DNA of 64,000 nucleotides from Pseudalgibacter ostreae. Lineage in GTDB: Bacteria; Bacteroidota; Bacteroidia; Flavobacteriales; Flavobacteriaceae. Both the position numbers and the translations under genes were made by a program. Positions 35,871-44,364 of the stretch are shown one piece after another; within the stretch, counting starts at the first letter, position 1, and every line of letters starts with the position of its first letter. Below the pieces are notes generated by a model. That model was not told the DNA's origin, made no database searches, and saw only the letters and a program-made list of their open reading frames with translations. The stretch covers positions 18,894 to 82,893 of the forward strand of contig NZ_JBHMFC010000086.1 in assembly GCF_042427585.1 (NCBI RefSeq), written 5' to 3'.

Positions 35871-36656
35871 ATGAATCAACCACTTGCATATGTCCACCCA
35901 GGGGCAAAAATCGCAAAAAATGTTGTAATAGAACCCTTTACAACCATACACAATAATGTTATAATTGGAGAGGGCACATGGATAGGTAGTAATGTTACTA
36001 TTATGGAAGGTGCCAGAATAGGAAAAAATTGTAATATCTTTCCAGGCTCGGTAATATCTGCTGTACCACAAGATCTAAAATATAATGATGAAGATACTAC
36101 GGTAGAAATTGGCGACAATGTAACCATTAGAGAATGTGTCACTATAAATAGAGGTACTTCTGATAGAATGAAAACCGTTATAGGCAATAACTGCTTAATT
36201 ATGGCCTATTGCCATATTGCGCACGATTGTGTTGTTGGTGATAATTGTATTTTTTCGAACAACAGTACACTTGCAGGCCATATAACCATTGGTGATTATG
36301 TGGTTTTGGCCGGTATGACTGCAGTACACCAATTTGTGTCTATTGGGAACCATTCGTTTGTAACAGGAGGGTCTTTGGTTAGAAAAGATGTACCACCTTA
36401 TGTGAAGGCTGCTAGAGAACCGTTATCTTATGTGGGGATTAACTCTGTAGGATTGAGAAGGCGTGGTTATACCACAGATAAAATAAGAGAAATTCAAGAT
36501 ATTTATCGCATCCTCTATCAGAAAAACTATAATAACACACAAGCCTCAGAGATTATTGAAGCAGAAATGGAAGCGACACCCGAACGGGACGAAATACTTC
36601 AGTTTATCAAAAATTCTCATAGAGGTATCATGAAAGGGTATTTCAAATCAAACTAA
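35871..36656 (+). CDS. lpxA: UDP-N-acetylglucosamine O-acyltransferase
   Basis: The 261-residue protein is an LbH acyltransferase: PLAYVHPGAKIAKNVVIEPFTTI, hexapeptide repeats to about 190, the catalytic His in AYCHIAHDCVVGDN, then AGMTAVHQFVSIGNHSFVTGGSLV and a helical C-terminus. It makes the first step of lipid A synthesis. Length matches E. coli LpxA. The order lpxD-lpxC/fabZ-lpxA is the usual Bacteroidota arrangement. Confidence 0.96.
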   Translation: MNQPLAYVHPGAKIAKNVVIEPFTTIHNNVIIGEGTWIGSNVTIMEGARIGKNCNIFPGSVISAVPQDLKYNDEDTTVEIGDNVTIRECVTINRGTSDRMKTVIGNNCLIMAYCHIAHDCVVGDNCIFSNNSTLAGHITIGDYVVLAGMTAVHQFVSIGNHSFVTGGSLVRKDVPPYVKAAREPLSYVGINSVGLRRRGYTTDKIREIQDIYRILYQKNYNNTQASEIIEAEMEATPERDEILQFIKNSHRGIMKGYFKSN

Positions 36657-36770
36657 ACTATAGATAGAAACTAGTATCGTTTCGATATAAATAGTTTTTA
36701 CACATTATTAACACACATGGAATTTGTTAATACAACAGGTTCCATATTTTAAAACAAAATACAGCATCCT

Positions 36771-37337
36771 ATGGCTACAACATCAGATATTAGAAACGGA
36801 TTGTGCATTCGATATAATAATGACATCTATAAAATTACAGAATTTTTACACGTGAAACCAGGTAAAGGCCCTGCTTTTGTAAGAACAAAAATGAAAAGCG
36901 TAACCAATGGAAAGGTTTTGGAAAATACATTTTCTGCAGGACATAAGTTAGACGATGTTCGTGTGGAAACCCATAAGTTTCAGTTTTTATACCACGATGG
37001 GGAATATTTCCATTTTATGAACACTGAAGATTATTCTCAAATTACACTTTTAGAAGCTGCTTTAGATAGCCCAGAATTAATGAAAGAAGGGGAAGTGGTT
37101 ACAGTTCTTATTAACTCTGAAGACAACATGCCACTTTCTGTGGATATGCCTGCAAGTGTTATTTTAGAAGTTACTGCAACAGAACCCGGAATTAAAGGCA
37201 ACACCGCAACAAATGCGACCAAACCTGCAACTGTAGAAACGGGTGCCATTGTAAACGTTCCTTTATTTATAAATGAAGGGGACAAGATAAAAGTTGAGAC
37301 AGAAAAAGGAACCTATAAAGAACGTGTTAAAGAATAA
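36771..37337 (+). CDS. efp: Translation elongation factor P
   Basis: The 188-residue protein has the three beta-barrel domains of EF-P. Domain I holds FLHVKPGKGPAFVRTKMKSV, where the loop Lys is the residue modified in bacteria that use lysylation. Domains II and III contain YFHFMNTEDYSQITL and the C-terminal GDKIKVETEKGTYKERVKE. EF-P rescues ribosomes stalled at polyproline. No modification genes (epmA/epmB) are seen near it. It lies downstream of the lipid A genes with a 114-bp gap. Confidence 0.96.
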   Translation: MATTSDIRNGLCIRYNNDIYKITEFLHVKPGKGPAFVRTKMKSVTNGKVLENTFSAGHKLDDVRVETHKFQFLYHDGEYFHFMNTEDYSQITLLEAALDSPELMKEGEVVTVLINSEDNMPLSVDMPASVILEVTATEPGIKGNTATNATKPATVETGAIVNVPLFINEGDKIKVETEKGTYKERVKE

Positions 37338-37464
37338 ATACACCACTGGCATTTGCATTTCAAAACTATAAAGGCTTTAAATTTATCATATAAGTATTGA
37401 GGTCTATTGTTAATTCAGCATATTAGCCTTTGCAATTCATACGTTTTTATTAATTTTATTTCAA

Positions 37465-38403
37465 ATGAAATTCTCTACTCCCTATACTTTATTACAAATA
37501 GCAGAATTAATCAATTGTCGCTTTATCGGTGATGATGATTTCCCTGTGTTGGGCATGAATGAAATACATGTTGTAACATCTGGAGATATTGTTTTTGTAG
37601 ACCATCCCAAATATTATGATAAGGCTCTTAATTCTGCAGCAACTATCATTTTAATCAATAAGGAAGTAGAATGTCCTGAAAACAAAGCGCTATTAATTAG
37701 TGACGACCCGTTTCGCGATTTTAATAAACTCACCGAGTATTTCAAGCCATTTCAGCAGAGCAATCAAGGCATTTCAGATTCTGCTATTATTGGAAAGAAT
37801 ACGATAATCCAACCCAATTGTTTTATTGGAAATAATGTTATTATTGGTGATGACTGCGTAATCCATTCCAATGTAAGTATTTATGATGATACTATTATAG
37901 GCAATCAGGTTACCATTCATTCAGGAACCGTTCTTGGGGGCAGCGCTTTTTATTATAAAAACAGACCTGAAGGTTTTGATCAATTAAAATCTGGTGGGCG
38001 CGTGGTCATTGAAAACCATGTAGATCTAGGCGCACTATGTACTATTGATAGAGGCGTTAGTGCAGATACTAGAATAGGGGAGGGCAGTAAAATAGACAAC
38101 CAAGTACAAATAGGCCATGATACTGTTATTGGTAAAAAATGCTTAATTGCATCACAAGTGGGTATCGCAGGTTGTGTGGTTATAGAAGATAATGTTACCA
38201 TTTGGGGACAAGTGGGTATTACCAGTGGTATCACTATTGGTGCAAAAGCTGTGATTCAAGCACAATCGGGCGTAAGCAAATCACTTCAGGGCGGAAAAAC
38301 CTATTTTGGGTGTCCGGCGGAAGACGTTAGGGTGAAATTAAAAGAGTTAGCCATGATTAAAAGAATCCCGCAATTATTTGAACTTTTAAAATCAAAAAAA
38401 TAA
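37465..38403 (+). CDS. Second LpxD-like UDP-3-O-acylglucosamine N-acyltransferase
   Basis: A 312-residue LpxD paralogue with a shorter N-domain (LLQIAELINCRFIGDDDFPVLGMNEI, GDIVFVDHPKYYDKALNSAATIILIN), hexapeptide repeats, and the catalytic loop DNQVQIGHDTVIGKKCLIASQVGIAGCV with the active His (NxxQIxH pattern kept). Many Bacteroidota carry this second copy, often near efp and sucD as here. It may have a different acyl-chain preference or sugar acceptor; that is inference. The active-site His is present, so it is likely an active enzyme. Confidence 0.87.
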   Translation: MKFSTPYTLLQIAELINCRFIGDDDFPVLGMNEIHVVTSGDIVFVDHPKYYDKALNSAATIILINKEVECPENKALLISDDPFRDFNKLTEYFKPFQQSNQGISDSAIIGKNTIIQPNCFIGNNVIIGDDCVIHSNVSIYDDTIIGNQVTIHSGTVLGGSAFYYKNRPEGFDQLKSGGRVVIENHVDLGALCTIDRGVSADTRIGEGSKIDNQVQIGHDTVIGKKCLIASQVGIAGCVVIEDNVTIWGQVGITSGITIGAKAVIQAQSGVSKSLQGGKTYFGCPAEDVRVKLKELAMIKRIPQLFELLKSKK

Positions 38404-38474
38404 ACCGTAAATTTGACGGAAGTACAATCAATATAAGTACTTTTGTTAATCTTTATTTAAAAAAAATAACAAAA

Positions 38475-39347
38475 ATGAGTGTTTTAGTAAACAAAGATTC
38501 AAAAATCATAGTTCAAGGTTTTACAGGTAGTGAAGGAACTTTTCATGCCAGTCAAATGATTGAATACGGCACGAACGTAGTAGGGGGTGTTACTCCAGGA
38601 AAAGGAGGACAAACACATCTTGATAAACCCGTTTTTAACACGGTTCTAGAGGCTGTCCAGAATGTTGGAGCAGATACTACTATTATTTTTGTACCACCAG
38701 CTTTTGCAGCCGATGCGATTATGGAAGCTGCCGATGCCGGTATTAAGGTTATTATTACCATTACCGAAGGCATTCCTGTAGCAGATATGATAATTGCTGC
38801 AAACTATATTAAAAATAAAGACTGCAGACTTATTGGTCCTAACTGCCCAGGTGTTATTACACCAGGTGAAGCAAAAGTAGGGATCATGCCAGGTTTTGTG
38901 TTCAAAAAAGGAAAAATAGGAATTGTTTCTAAATCGGGAACCTTAACCTATGAAGCTGCCGACCAAGTGGTAAAACAAGGATTGGGTATTACCACTGCTA
39001 TAGGTATTGGTGGAGACCCTATTATTGGTACTACAACAAAAGAAGCGGTTGAATTATTGATTAACGATCCTGAAACTGAAGCTGTAGTAATGATTGGTGA
39101 AATTGGTGGACAATTGGAAGCAGATGCGGCCCATTGGTATAAAGCCAGTGGAAGTAAAAAACCCATTATTGGATTTATTGCTGGTGAAACAGCTCCTGCA
39201 GGTCGTACTATGGGACATGCTGGTGCTATAGTTGGTGGTAGCGATGATACCGCCCAAGCTAAAAAAGAAATCATGCGGGCTTGTGGCATACATGTAGTAG
39301 ATTCTCCTGCTGAAATAGGAAAAAAAGTAGCCGAAGTTCTGGGGTAA
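38475..39347 (+). CDS. sucD: Succinyl-CoA ligase (ADP-forming) alpha subunit
   Basis: The 290-residue protein has the SucD pattern: SVLVNKDSKIIVQGFTGSEGTFH (CoA-binding), GGVTPGKGGQTH, RLIGPNCPGVITPGE, SKSGTLTYEA and the phospho-His loop GRTMGHAGAIVGG. It works with SucC, not in this window, to convert succinyl-CoA to succinate with formation of ATP. A strong terminator follows, so it ends its transcript. Confidence 0.97.
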   Translation: MSVLVNKDSKIIVQGFTGSEGTFHASQMIEYGTNVVGGVTPGKGGQTHLDKPVFNTVLEAVQNVGADTTIIFVPPAFAADAIMEAADAGIKVIITITEGIPVADMIIAANYIKNKDCRLIGPNCPGVITPGEAKVGIMPGFVFKKGKIGIVSKSGTLTYEAADQVVKQGLGITTAIGIGGDPIIGTTTKEAVELLINDPETEAVVMIGEIGGQLEADAAHWYKASGSKKPIIGFIAGETAPAGRTMGHAGAIVGGSDDTAQAKKEIMRACGIHVVDSPAEIGKKVAEVLG

Positions 39348-39366
39348 TTATAACTTATATATATCT

Positions 39367-39397
39367 AAAACCTCACGGTAATTTGTGAGGTTTTTTT
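39367..39397 (+). terminator. Terminator after sucD
   Basis: AAAACCTCAC (39367-39376) pairs with GTGAGGTTTT (39385-39394), with seven T residues at 39391-39397. Confidence 0.9.
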
Positions 39398-39398
39398 A

Positions 39399-39427
39399 TT
39401 TGTTGCCATTTGGATTTATTATATTTG
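39399..39427 (+). promoter_or_regulatory. Promoter of fabG
   Basis: TTTG (39399-39402) and TATATTTG (39420-39427) are 17 bp apart, an exact match to the Bacteroidota promoter consensus. The fabG ATG lies 45 bp downstream. Confidence 0.75.
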
Positions 39428-39472
39428 AAATTACACTTTTTTAAAATTTATTTTAACTAACTGATTATATAA

Positions 39473-40219
39473 ATGAAATTACTAGAAGGAAAAACAGCCA
39501 TCATTACCGGAGCAAGTAGAGGTATAGGAAGAGGTATCGCTCAAGTGTTTGCAGCGCAAGGTGCCAATATTGCATTTACTTATAGTTCATCTGTAGAAGC
39601 TGCTAATGCATTGGAAGAAGAATTGAATGCTTTGGGTATTAAGGCGAAAGGGTATAAAAGCAATGCCGCCAATTTTGAGGAGTCGCAAAAGCTTGCAGAA
39701 GATGTTGTAGCAGCATTTGGAAGTATTGATATTTTGGTAAACAATGCAGGGATTACAAAAGACAACCTGTTAATGCGTATCACAGAAGAAGATTTCGATA
39801 CGGTAATTGAAGTAAACTTGAAGTCTGTTTTTAATATGACAAAAGCTGTTCAAAAAACAATGCTTAAGCAACGTAAAGGCTCTATTATTAATATGAGCTC
39901 TGTAGTTGGGGTGAAAGGAAATGCCGGACAAACCAATTATGCGGCTTCCAAAGCAGGTATTATTGGTTTTTCGAAATCGGTTGCTCTAGAGCTTGGTTCT
40001 AGAAATATTAGAAGCAATGTAATCGCTCCTGGTTTTATTGAAACGGAAATGACGGCAAAATTAAATGAAGATGTGGTAAAAGGATGGCGTGCCAACATTC
40101 CATTAAAACGTGGCGGAACTCCTGAAGATGTGGCCAATGCATGCGTGTTTTTAGCAAGTGATTTAAGTGCGTATATCACAGGTCAAACCATTAATGTAGA
40201 TGGTGGTATGTTGACTTAG
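39473..40219 (+). CDS. fabG: 3-oxoacyl-[acyl-carrier-protein] reductase
   Basis: The 248-residue SDR has the cofactor loop GASRGIGRGIAQVFAAQGA, NNAGITKDNLLMR, the catalytic Ser/Tyr/Lys in NMSSVVGVKGNAGQTNYAASKAG and the C-terminal YITGQTINVDGGM. Length and motifs fit FabG, which reduces beta-ketoacyl-ACP in fatty-acid elongation. It lies near fabZ but has its own promoter. Confidence 0.94.
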   Translation: MKLLEGKTAIITGASRGIGRGIAQVFAAQGANIAFTYSSSVEAANALEEELNALGIKAKGYKSNAANFEESQKLAEDVVAAFGSIDILVNNAGITKDNLLMRITEEDFDTVIEVNLKSVFNMTKAVQKTMLKQRKGSIINMSSVVGVKGNAGQTNYAASKAGIIGFSKSVALELGSRNIRSNVIAPGFIETEMTAKLNEDVVKGWRANIPLKRGGTPEDVANACVFLASDLSAYITGQTINVDGGMLT

Positions 40220-40228
40220 TTTATGGCG

Positions 40229-40246
40229 TTCCTGCGAAGGCACGAA
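40229..40246. repeat. REP-like short palindrome
   Basis: TTCCTGCGAAGGCACGAA is a nearly perfect inverted repeat. The version TTCCTGCGAAGGCAGGAA is, from memory, scattered between genes in Flavobacteriia. It sits between fabG and the next gene. Confidence 0.5.
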
Positions 40247-40272
40247 TTTCATTAATAGAAGCTTTATGCATC

Positions 40273-42306
40273 ATGCCATTAGAAACGCTTATATATATTA
40301 TAATTGCTGGAATATTAGCGCTATTTATAGCGCTTTTTCAGTATAAATATAAATCAAAAGGACATCAAACCTTAACTAAGGTGTTTGTTTTTTTAAGGTT
40401 TGCAACGTTATTTAGCATTTTTGTACTGTTAATCAATCCGAAATTTGAGCAACTTAAGCTTTATAATGAAAAACCTAATTTGGTTATTGCCATTGATAAT
40501 TCAAGTTCTGTAAAGTATTTAAAACAGGACCACCATGTTTTGGACTTGGTTAAGCGTTTAAAAAATAATGCTGCACTAAAAGAAAAATTTGATATCGCCT
40601 TTTATTCCTTCGGAAAAAAAGTCCTTAACACCGATACCCTTACTTTTTCTGAACGAGAGACCCATATTGATAAACTCTTTAGTCAACTCTCACAAGTCTA
40701 CAACACCACCATTGCCCCAACTGTTTTTATAAGTGACGGTAACCAAACCTATGGAAACGACTATAGTATTGCGGCGAAAACCTATAATCAACCCCTATAT
40801 CCTGTAATTTTAGGCGATACCATTACGTATACCGATTTAAAAATACAGCAATTAAACGTTAATAAATACGCCTATTTAAAGAATGAGTTTCCTGTAGAAG
40901 CGCTATTGTCTTATAGTGGGAACAGTGAAGTGCACACGGCTTTTGAAATATATTTAGGCAACACGAAAATTTATAACAAAACCATCCATTTTTCAAAAAC
41001 GAAAAACTCTGAAATACTAAACCTAAGCTTGCCCGCTAATCAAGCTGGAGTCCGTACTTATAAAGCGGTATTGCAACCCGTTTCCAATGAAAAAAACACG
41101 GTAAATAACACTAAAAATTTTGCTGTTGAAGTAATCGATCAGAAAACCAAAATAGCGCTTGTTAGCACTCTTTTACATCCAGACCTCGGGATGTTTAAAA
41201 AAAGTATTGAAAGCAACGAGCAGCGCGCCGTTACTATTGTTAAGCCTCAAGAGGCTCTTGAAAAACTACAGGAGTTTCAATTGTTTATTTTGTACCAGCC
41301 AAACCCATCATTCGAGAATTTGATGAGTGCTTTAAACAATCAAAAAACAAATAGTTTAACCGTCGCAGCGACTAAAACCGATTTGCACTTTTTAAATAGG
41401 ATTTCAGAACACTATCAATTTGAAATCACAAATCAAACAGAAGATTTTCAAGCCGAGCGCAATATAAATTATGCTCCATTTCTACTTGAAAACTTAGACT
41501 TTGAGTCTTTTCCACCATTAAAATCAAATTATGGAGCCGTTTTGTTTTCATCAGCCTATGAAACCCTTTTAAATAAAAAAGTTAATACAGTTTCCACAAC
41601 CGAGCCTCTATGGGCAACATTTGAAATAAATGGAAAAAGGGAAGGCCTCTTGCTTGGCGAAAATATTTGGCAATGGCGTGCACAGAGTTTTGTAAACACC
41701 AAATCGTTCGCTAATTTTGATCGTTTTATAGAAAACCTTATCCAATACTTGGCATCTAGCAAGCAACGCGATAGATTAAATATAACATACGAGGCCTCGT
41801 ATAATGGTAATCAAAGCGTGATGATGGAGGCGCAAGTATTCGATAAAAACTATGTGTTTGATGCAAGAGAGCGGCTCACGATTTACGTTAAGGACGAGCT
41901 TTCGAAAACAGAGAAATCTTTTTCATTTGTTCTTAAAAATAACGCTTATCAAGTCGATTTAAGCAATTTACCCGCCTCCCAATATCACTTTAGAGTTGTT
42001 GCAGAACAGGGGAATATTTCAAAATCTGGAACCTTCCATATTTTAGATTATAATGCGGAGCAGCAATTTTTGAATGCGAATGTATCTAAACTACAACAAT
42101 TAGCAATGAGCAGCCAAGGCACGTCTTATTTTATTGCCCGAACAGAAAGTCTAGAAAACGACTTAATAAACGACAGTCGGTTCCAAACCATTCAAAAAAG
42201 CCAAAAGAGCAACACGTCCTTAATTGATTGGAAATATTTGCTCTTTATAATAGCTTTAAGCTTATCTCTAGAATGGTTTTTAAGAAAATATAACGGCTTG
42301 ATTTAA
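40273..42306 (+). CDS. Large membrane protein with VWA-like domain
   Basis: The 677-residue protein starts with two membrane helices (about 5-22 and 36-58), then KPNLVIAIDNSSSVKYLKQ, a MIDAS-like D-x-S-x-S start of a VWA domain, with VFISDGNQTYGNDY further on. A long extracytoplasmic region of beta-rich Ig-like character follows, and one C-terminal helix (YLLFIIALSLSLEWFLRKY). This is a frequent conserved Bacteroidota membrane protein, related in layout to aerotolerance (Bat)-type proteins. Function unknown; a MIDAS would bind a divalent ion and a protein partner. Confidence 0.8.
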   Translation: MPLETLIYIIIAGILALFIALFQYKYKSKGHQTLTKVFVFLRFATLFSIFVLLINPKFEQLKLYNEKPNLVIAIDNSSSVKYLKQDHHVLDLVKRLKNNAALKEKFDIAFYSFGKKVLNTDTLTFSERETHIDKLFSQLSQVYNTTIAPTVFISDGNQTYGNDYSIAAKTYNQPLYPVILGDTITYTDLKIQQLNVNKYAYLKNEFPVEALLSYSGNSEVHTAFEIYLGNTKIYNKTIHFSKTKNSEILNLSLPANQAGVRTYKAVLQPVSNEKNTVNNTKNFAVEVIDQKTKIALVSTLLHPDLGMFKKSIESNEQRAVTIVKPQEALEKLQEFQLFILYQPNPSFENLMSALNNQKTNSLTVAATKTDLHFLNRISEHYQFEITNQTEDFQAERNINYAPFLLENLDFESFPPLKSNYGAVLFSSAYETLLNKKVNTVSTTEPLWATFEINGKREGLLLGENIWQWRAQSFVNTKSFANFDRFIENLIQYLASSKQRDRLNITYEASYNGNQSVMMEAQVFDKNYVFDARERLTIYVKDELSKTEKSFSFVLKNNAYQVDLSNLPASQYHFRVVAEQGNISKSGTFHILDYNAEQQFLNANVSKLQQLAMSSQGTSYFIARTESLENDLINDSRFQTIQKSQKSNTSLIDWKYLLFIIALSLSLEWFLRKYNGLI

Positions 42307-42337
42307 AGCGTTCTTAAAAACGTTTCATACCAGTGTA

Positions 42338-43147
42338 CTAGGCATGAATGGATAATAACGGCATATCTAAGCCAGAAGACATCATCCGTGTTTTGCTTTT
42401 GTGGATCAATGACGACCAAAACCCATATTCAAAGGGAACCATAATTAATATATCGGGCTGGTACGCTAATAATTCTTTCTTTATTTCTTCTATAACAGCT
42501 TCAGATTGAACACTTTTATAAAAATAAGAGACTTCTTCTAAAGGTTCTAGAAGTTCTGTATTACTTTCTAAACTTGACACCTTATCGTTAACATGAAAAA
42601 CATTTAATTCAGAATTAAATTTTCGTGTAGTTTGCTTTATTCTATTTAAAATGGCATCGTTAACCCCTCTATTAAGATCACATGCAAACAATATTTTAGT
42701 CACCCCCTTAAATTTGGCTTTAAGCGGTACTGCCAAAATAGGAATTTTGATTTTATGAATGGCTTCAGAAGTGGTACTGCCCAATAAATCGCCATCCAGG
42801 GTTTTAACATGCATGCCCATAACCACCATTTCAGCATGATGTTCCTTAATTGCGCGTTTTAATTGATTAAAGAAATTACCCATTGCAAAATCGGCTGTGA
42901 TATCAATACCATGGGTTTCAGAAAGCTTTTGAACACGGTTTTCTACTTTGGTTTTTGCAGCATCTATGGATTGTAAAATGCTCTTATAGGGCAGCCTCGC
43001 GTGTACCGCATGAACGGACACAATATATAGGTTGAAAACAACTAACTTAGCGCCTGTTTTTTTTGCTATTCCAATGGCGTATTCAGTGGCGTTTTTAGCT
43101 TCTTGGGAGAAATCTGAAGCAACGATAATGGTATTCATTTTACTCAT
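42338..43147 (-). CDS. Universal stress protein (two UspA domains)
   Basis: Starting at the ATG at 43147 (MSKMNTIIVASDFSQEAKNATEY), the protein has 269 residues and two UspA-like halves. The first has KAKLVVFNLY and an ATP-loop-like GMHVKTLDGDLLGSTTSEAIHKIKIPILAVP; the second is more diverged (ILFACDLNRGVNDAI, to MPLLSIHA). The family responds to stress and starvation by unclear means. Upstream ATG codons would add residues with no family match. Confidence 0.85.
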   Translation of the reverse strand: MSKMNTIIVASDFSQEAKNATEYAIGIAKKTGAKLVVFNLYIVSVHAVHARLPYKSILQSIDAAKTKVENRVQKLSETHGIDITADFAMGNFFNQLKRAIKEHHAEMVVMGMHVKTLDGDLLGSTTSEAIHKIKIPILAVPLKAKFKGVTKILFACDLNRGVNDAILNRIKQTTRKFNSELNVFHVNDKVSSLESNTELLEPLEEVSYFYKSVQSEAVIEEIKKELLAYQPDILIMVPFEYGFWSSLIHKSKTRMMSSGLDMPLLSIHA

Positions 43148-43268
43148 GTTTTTGTGTGAATTTTGTAGCTTAAAAGTACAAATTAAATACTCAAATACAG
43201 CTACATTAACACACATTTAAACATCATCATTATACCGTTTTAATGGTATAAAAACTATATAAATAGCT

Positions 43269-43276
43269 TATATTTG
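43269..43276 (+). promoter_or_regulatory. -7 element before the prohibitin gene
   Basis: TATATTTG matches TAnnTTTG and lies 20 bp before the ATG at 43297. No -33 element is clear. Confidence 0.5.
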
Positions 43277-43296
43277 TCAATTAACAAAATACATTT

Positions 43297-44112
43297 ATGG
43301 AAAAAATACCTAAAATTGCCTTACCTTTTATTATTGTTGCAGTAATACTGCTTGTTTTACTTACCAAATCTGCTGTAACCATTGGTTCTGGCCAAGCAGG
43401 AGTGCTATATAAAACCTTTGACAATGGTGTTGTTACAGACCAACCCCCAATGGGCGAAGGCTTTCATATTGTAGCGCCATGGAACACTGTGTTTATCTAT
43501 GATGTTAGACAACAAGAAATTCCAGAAAAAATGACTGCTTTATCTTCTAACGGACTTGATATTAGATTAGAAGCATCTGTTTGGTTTCAACCAGATTATA
43601 AAAATTTAGGAAAGTTACATCAAGAGAAGAGTGAGATGTATAAAGAGCGCGTCTTGCTTCCCGCTATTCGATCTGCAGCAAGAAGTGTTGTGGGACGATA
43701 TACTCCAGAGCAATTATATTCTAGTAAACGGGATGCTATTCAGCAGGAAATTTTTGAAGAAACAAAAAAAATAGTTGAAGATCAATACATCCAGATCAAT
43801 GAGGTTTTAGTTCGTGATGTAACCTTGCCACCAACGATTAAAGACGCTATTGAACGCAAATTAAAGCAAGAGCAAGAATCTTTAGAATATGAATTTAGAT
43901 TGGTTACTGCTGCAAAAGAAGCTCAAAAAGTAATTATAGAAGCGGAAGGTAAAGCAGAATCTAATAGAATTTTAAGCGCCTCTTTAACTGATAAAATCCT
44001 ACAAGACAAAGGTATAGATGCTACAGTTAAACTATCGGAATCGCCTAATAGTAAAGTTATCGTTATTGGTTCTGGTAAAAATGGTATGCCTTTAATTTTA
44101 GGAAATCAATAA
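43297..44112 (+). CDS. Prohibitin-family (SPFH domain) membrane protein
   Basis: The 271-residue protein has an N-terminal anchor (about 6-24), then an SPFH domain: SGQAGVLYKTFDNGV, GEGFHIVAPWNTVFIYDVRQQE, AVWFQPD-like segment ASVWFQPDYKNLG, RSAARSVVGRYTPEQLYSSKRDAI. A helical, probably coiled-coil part (VTLPPTIKDAIERKLKQEQESLEYEF to EAEGKAESNRI) follows. The family forms ring assemblies on the membrane and often controls proteases such as FtsH; that partner is inference here. Just downstream begins the histidine-operon leader. Confidence 0.9.
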   Translation: MEKIPKIALPFIIVAVILLVLLTKSAVTIGSGQAGVLYKTFDNGVVTDQPPMGEGFHIVAPWNTVFIYDVRQQEIPEKMTALSSNGLDIRLEASVWFQPDYKNLGKLHQEKSEMYKERVLLPAIRSAARSVVGRYTPEQLYSSKRDAIQQEIFEETKKIVEDQYIQINEVLVRDVTLPPTIKDAIERKLKQEQESLEYEFRLVTAAKEAQKVIIEAEGKAESNRILSASLTDKILQDKGIDATVKLSESPNSKVIVIGSGKNGMPLILGNQ

Positions 44113-44171
44113 ATTAATACGTTTATATATAAATTTTATGTTTTTTTCTGGGAATTTAAACATAAATTACA

Positions 44172-44179
44172 GATATTTG
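44172..44179 (+). promoter_or_regulatory. Possible -7 element of the his operon
   Basis: GATATTTG differs from TAnnTTTG in one position and lies 18 bp before the leader-peptide ATG. No -33 element is clear. Confidence 0.35.
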
Positions 44180-44197
44180 CATAAATTAAAAAAGACC

Positions 44198-44254
44198 ATG
44201 AGCTTTATTCAATCACATCATCATCATTTTCAAGTTTACGCTCAAGCGAAGTGA
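44198..44254 (+). CDS. hisL: Histidine operon leader peptide (HisL-like)
   Basis: The ORF encodes the 18-residue peptide MSFIQSHHHHFQVYAQAK and stops at TGA 44252-44254. Four consecutive His codons (CAT) occupy 44216-44227. It lies directly before the operon hisGDCBHAFI and before a terminator (44286-44318). A leader rich in codons for the end product is the hallmark of ribosome-mediated attenuation. The start is followed by inverted repeats that would fold around the His codons. Confidence 0.9.
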   Translation: MSFIQSHHHHFQVYAQAK

Positions 44255-44318
44255 AAATGTATTGAATAAAATCAACATATATTTTAAACCCGTTTGAGAC
44301 AATCAAGCGGGTTTTTTT
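44204..44318 (+). promoter_or_regulatory. his operon attenuator: leader hairpins, anti-terminator and terminator
   Basis: TTTATTCAAT (44204-44213) pairs with ATTGAATAAA (44261-44270), and within this CATTTTCA (44225-44232) pairs with TGAAAATG (44252-44259): a leader stem around the His codons. The terminator is AAACCCGTTTGA (44286-44297) with TCAAGCGGGTTT (44303-44314) and a T run. CTCAAGCG in the leader (44241-44248) repeats the terminator's right arm and can pair with CGTTTGAG (44291-44298), so it would act as the anti-terminator. A ribosome stalled at the His codons frees it; one at the stop codon covers it. Confidence 0.85.
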
Positions 44319-44364
44319 AATTTTAATTCCGAGTAGATTGTTTCAAACTCATAAAAACAAGACA

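Noticed and set aside
35123..36187. Minus-strand open frames opposite lpxC-fabZ and lpxA
   Set aside because: These oppose strongly conserved enzymes and have no recognisable product.
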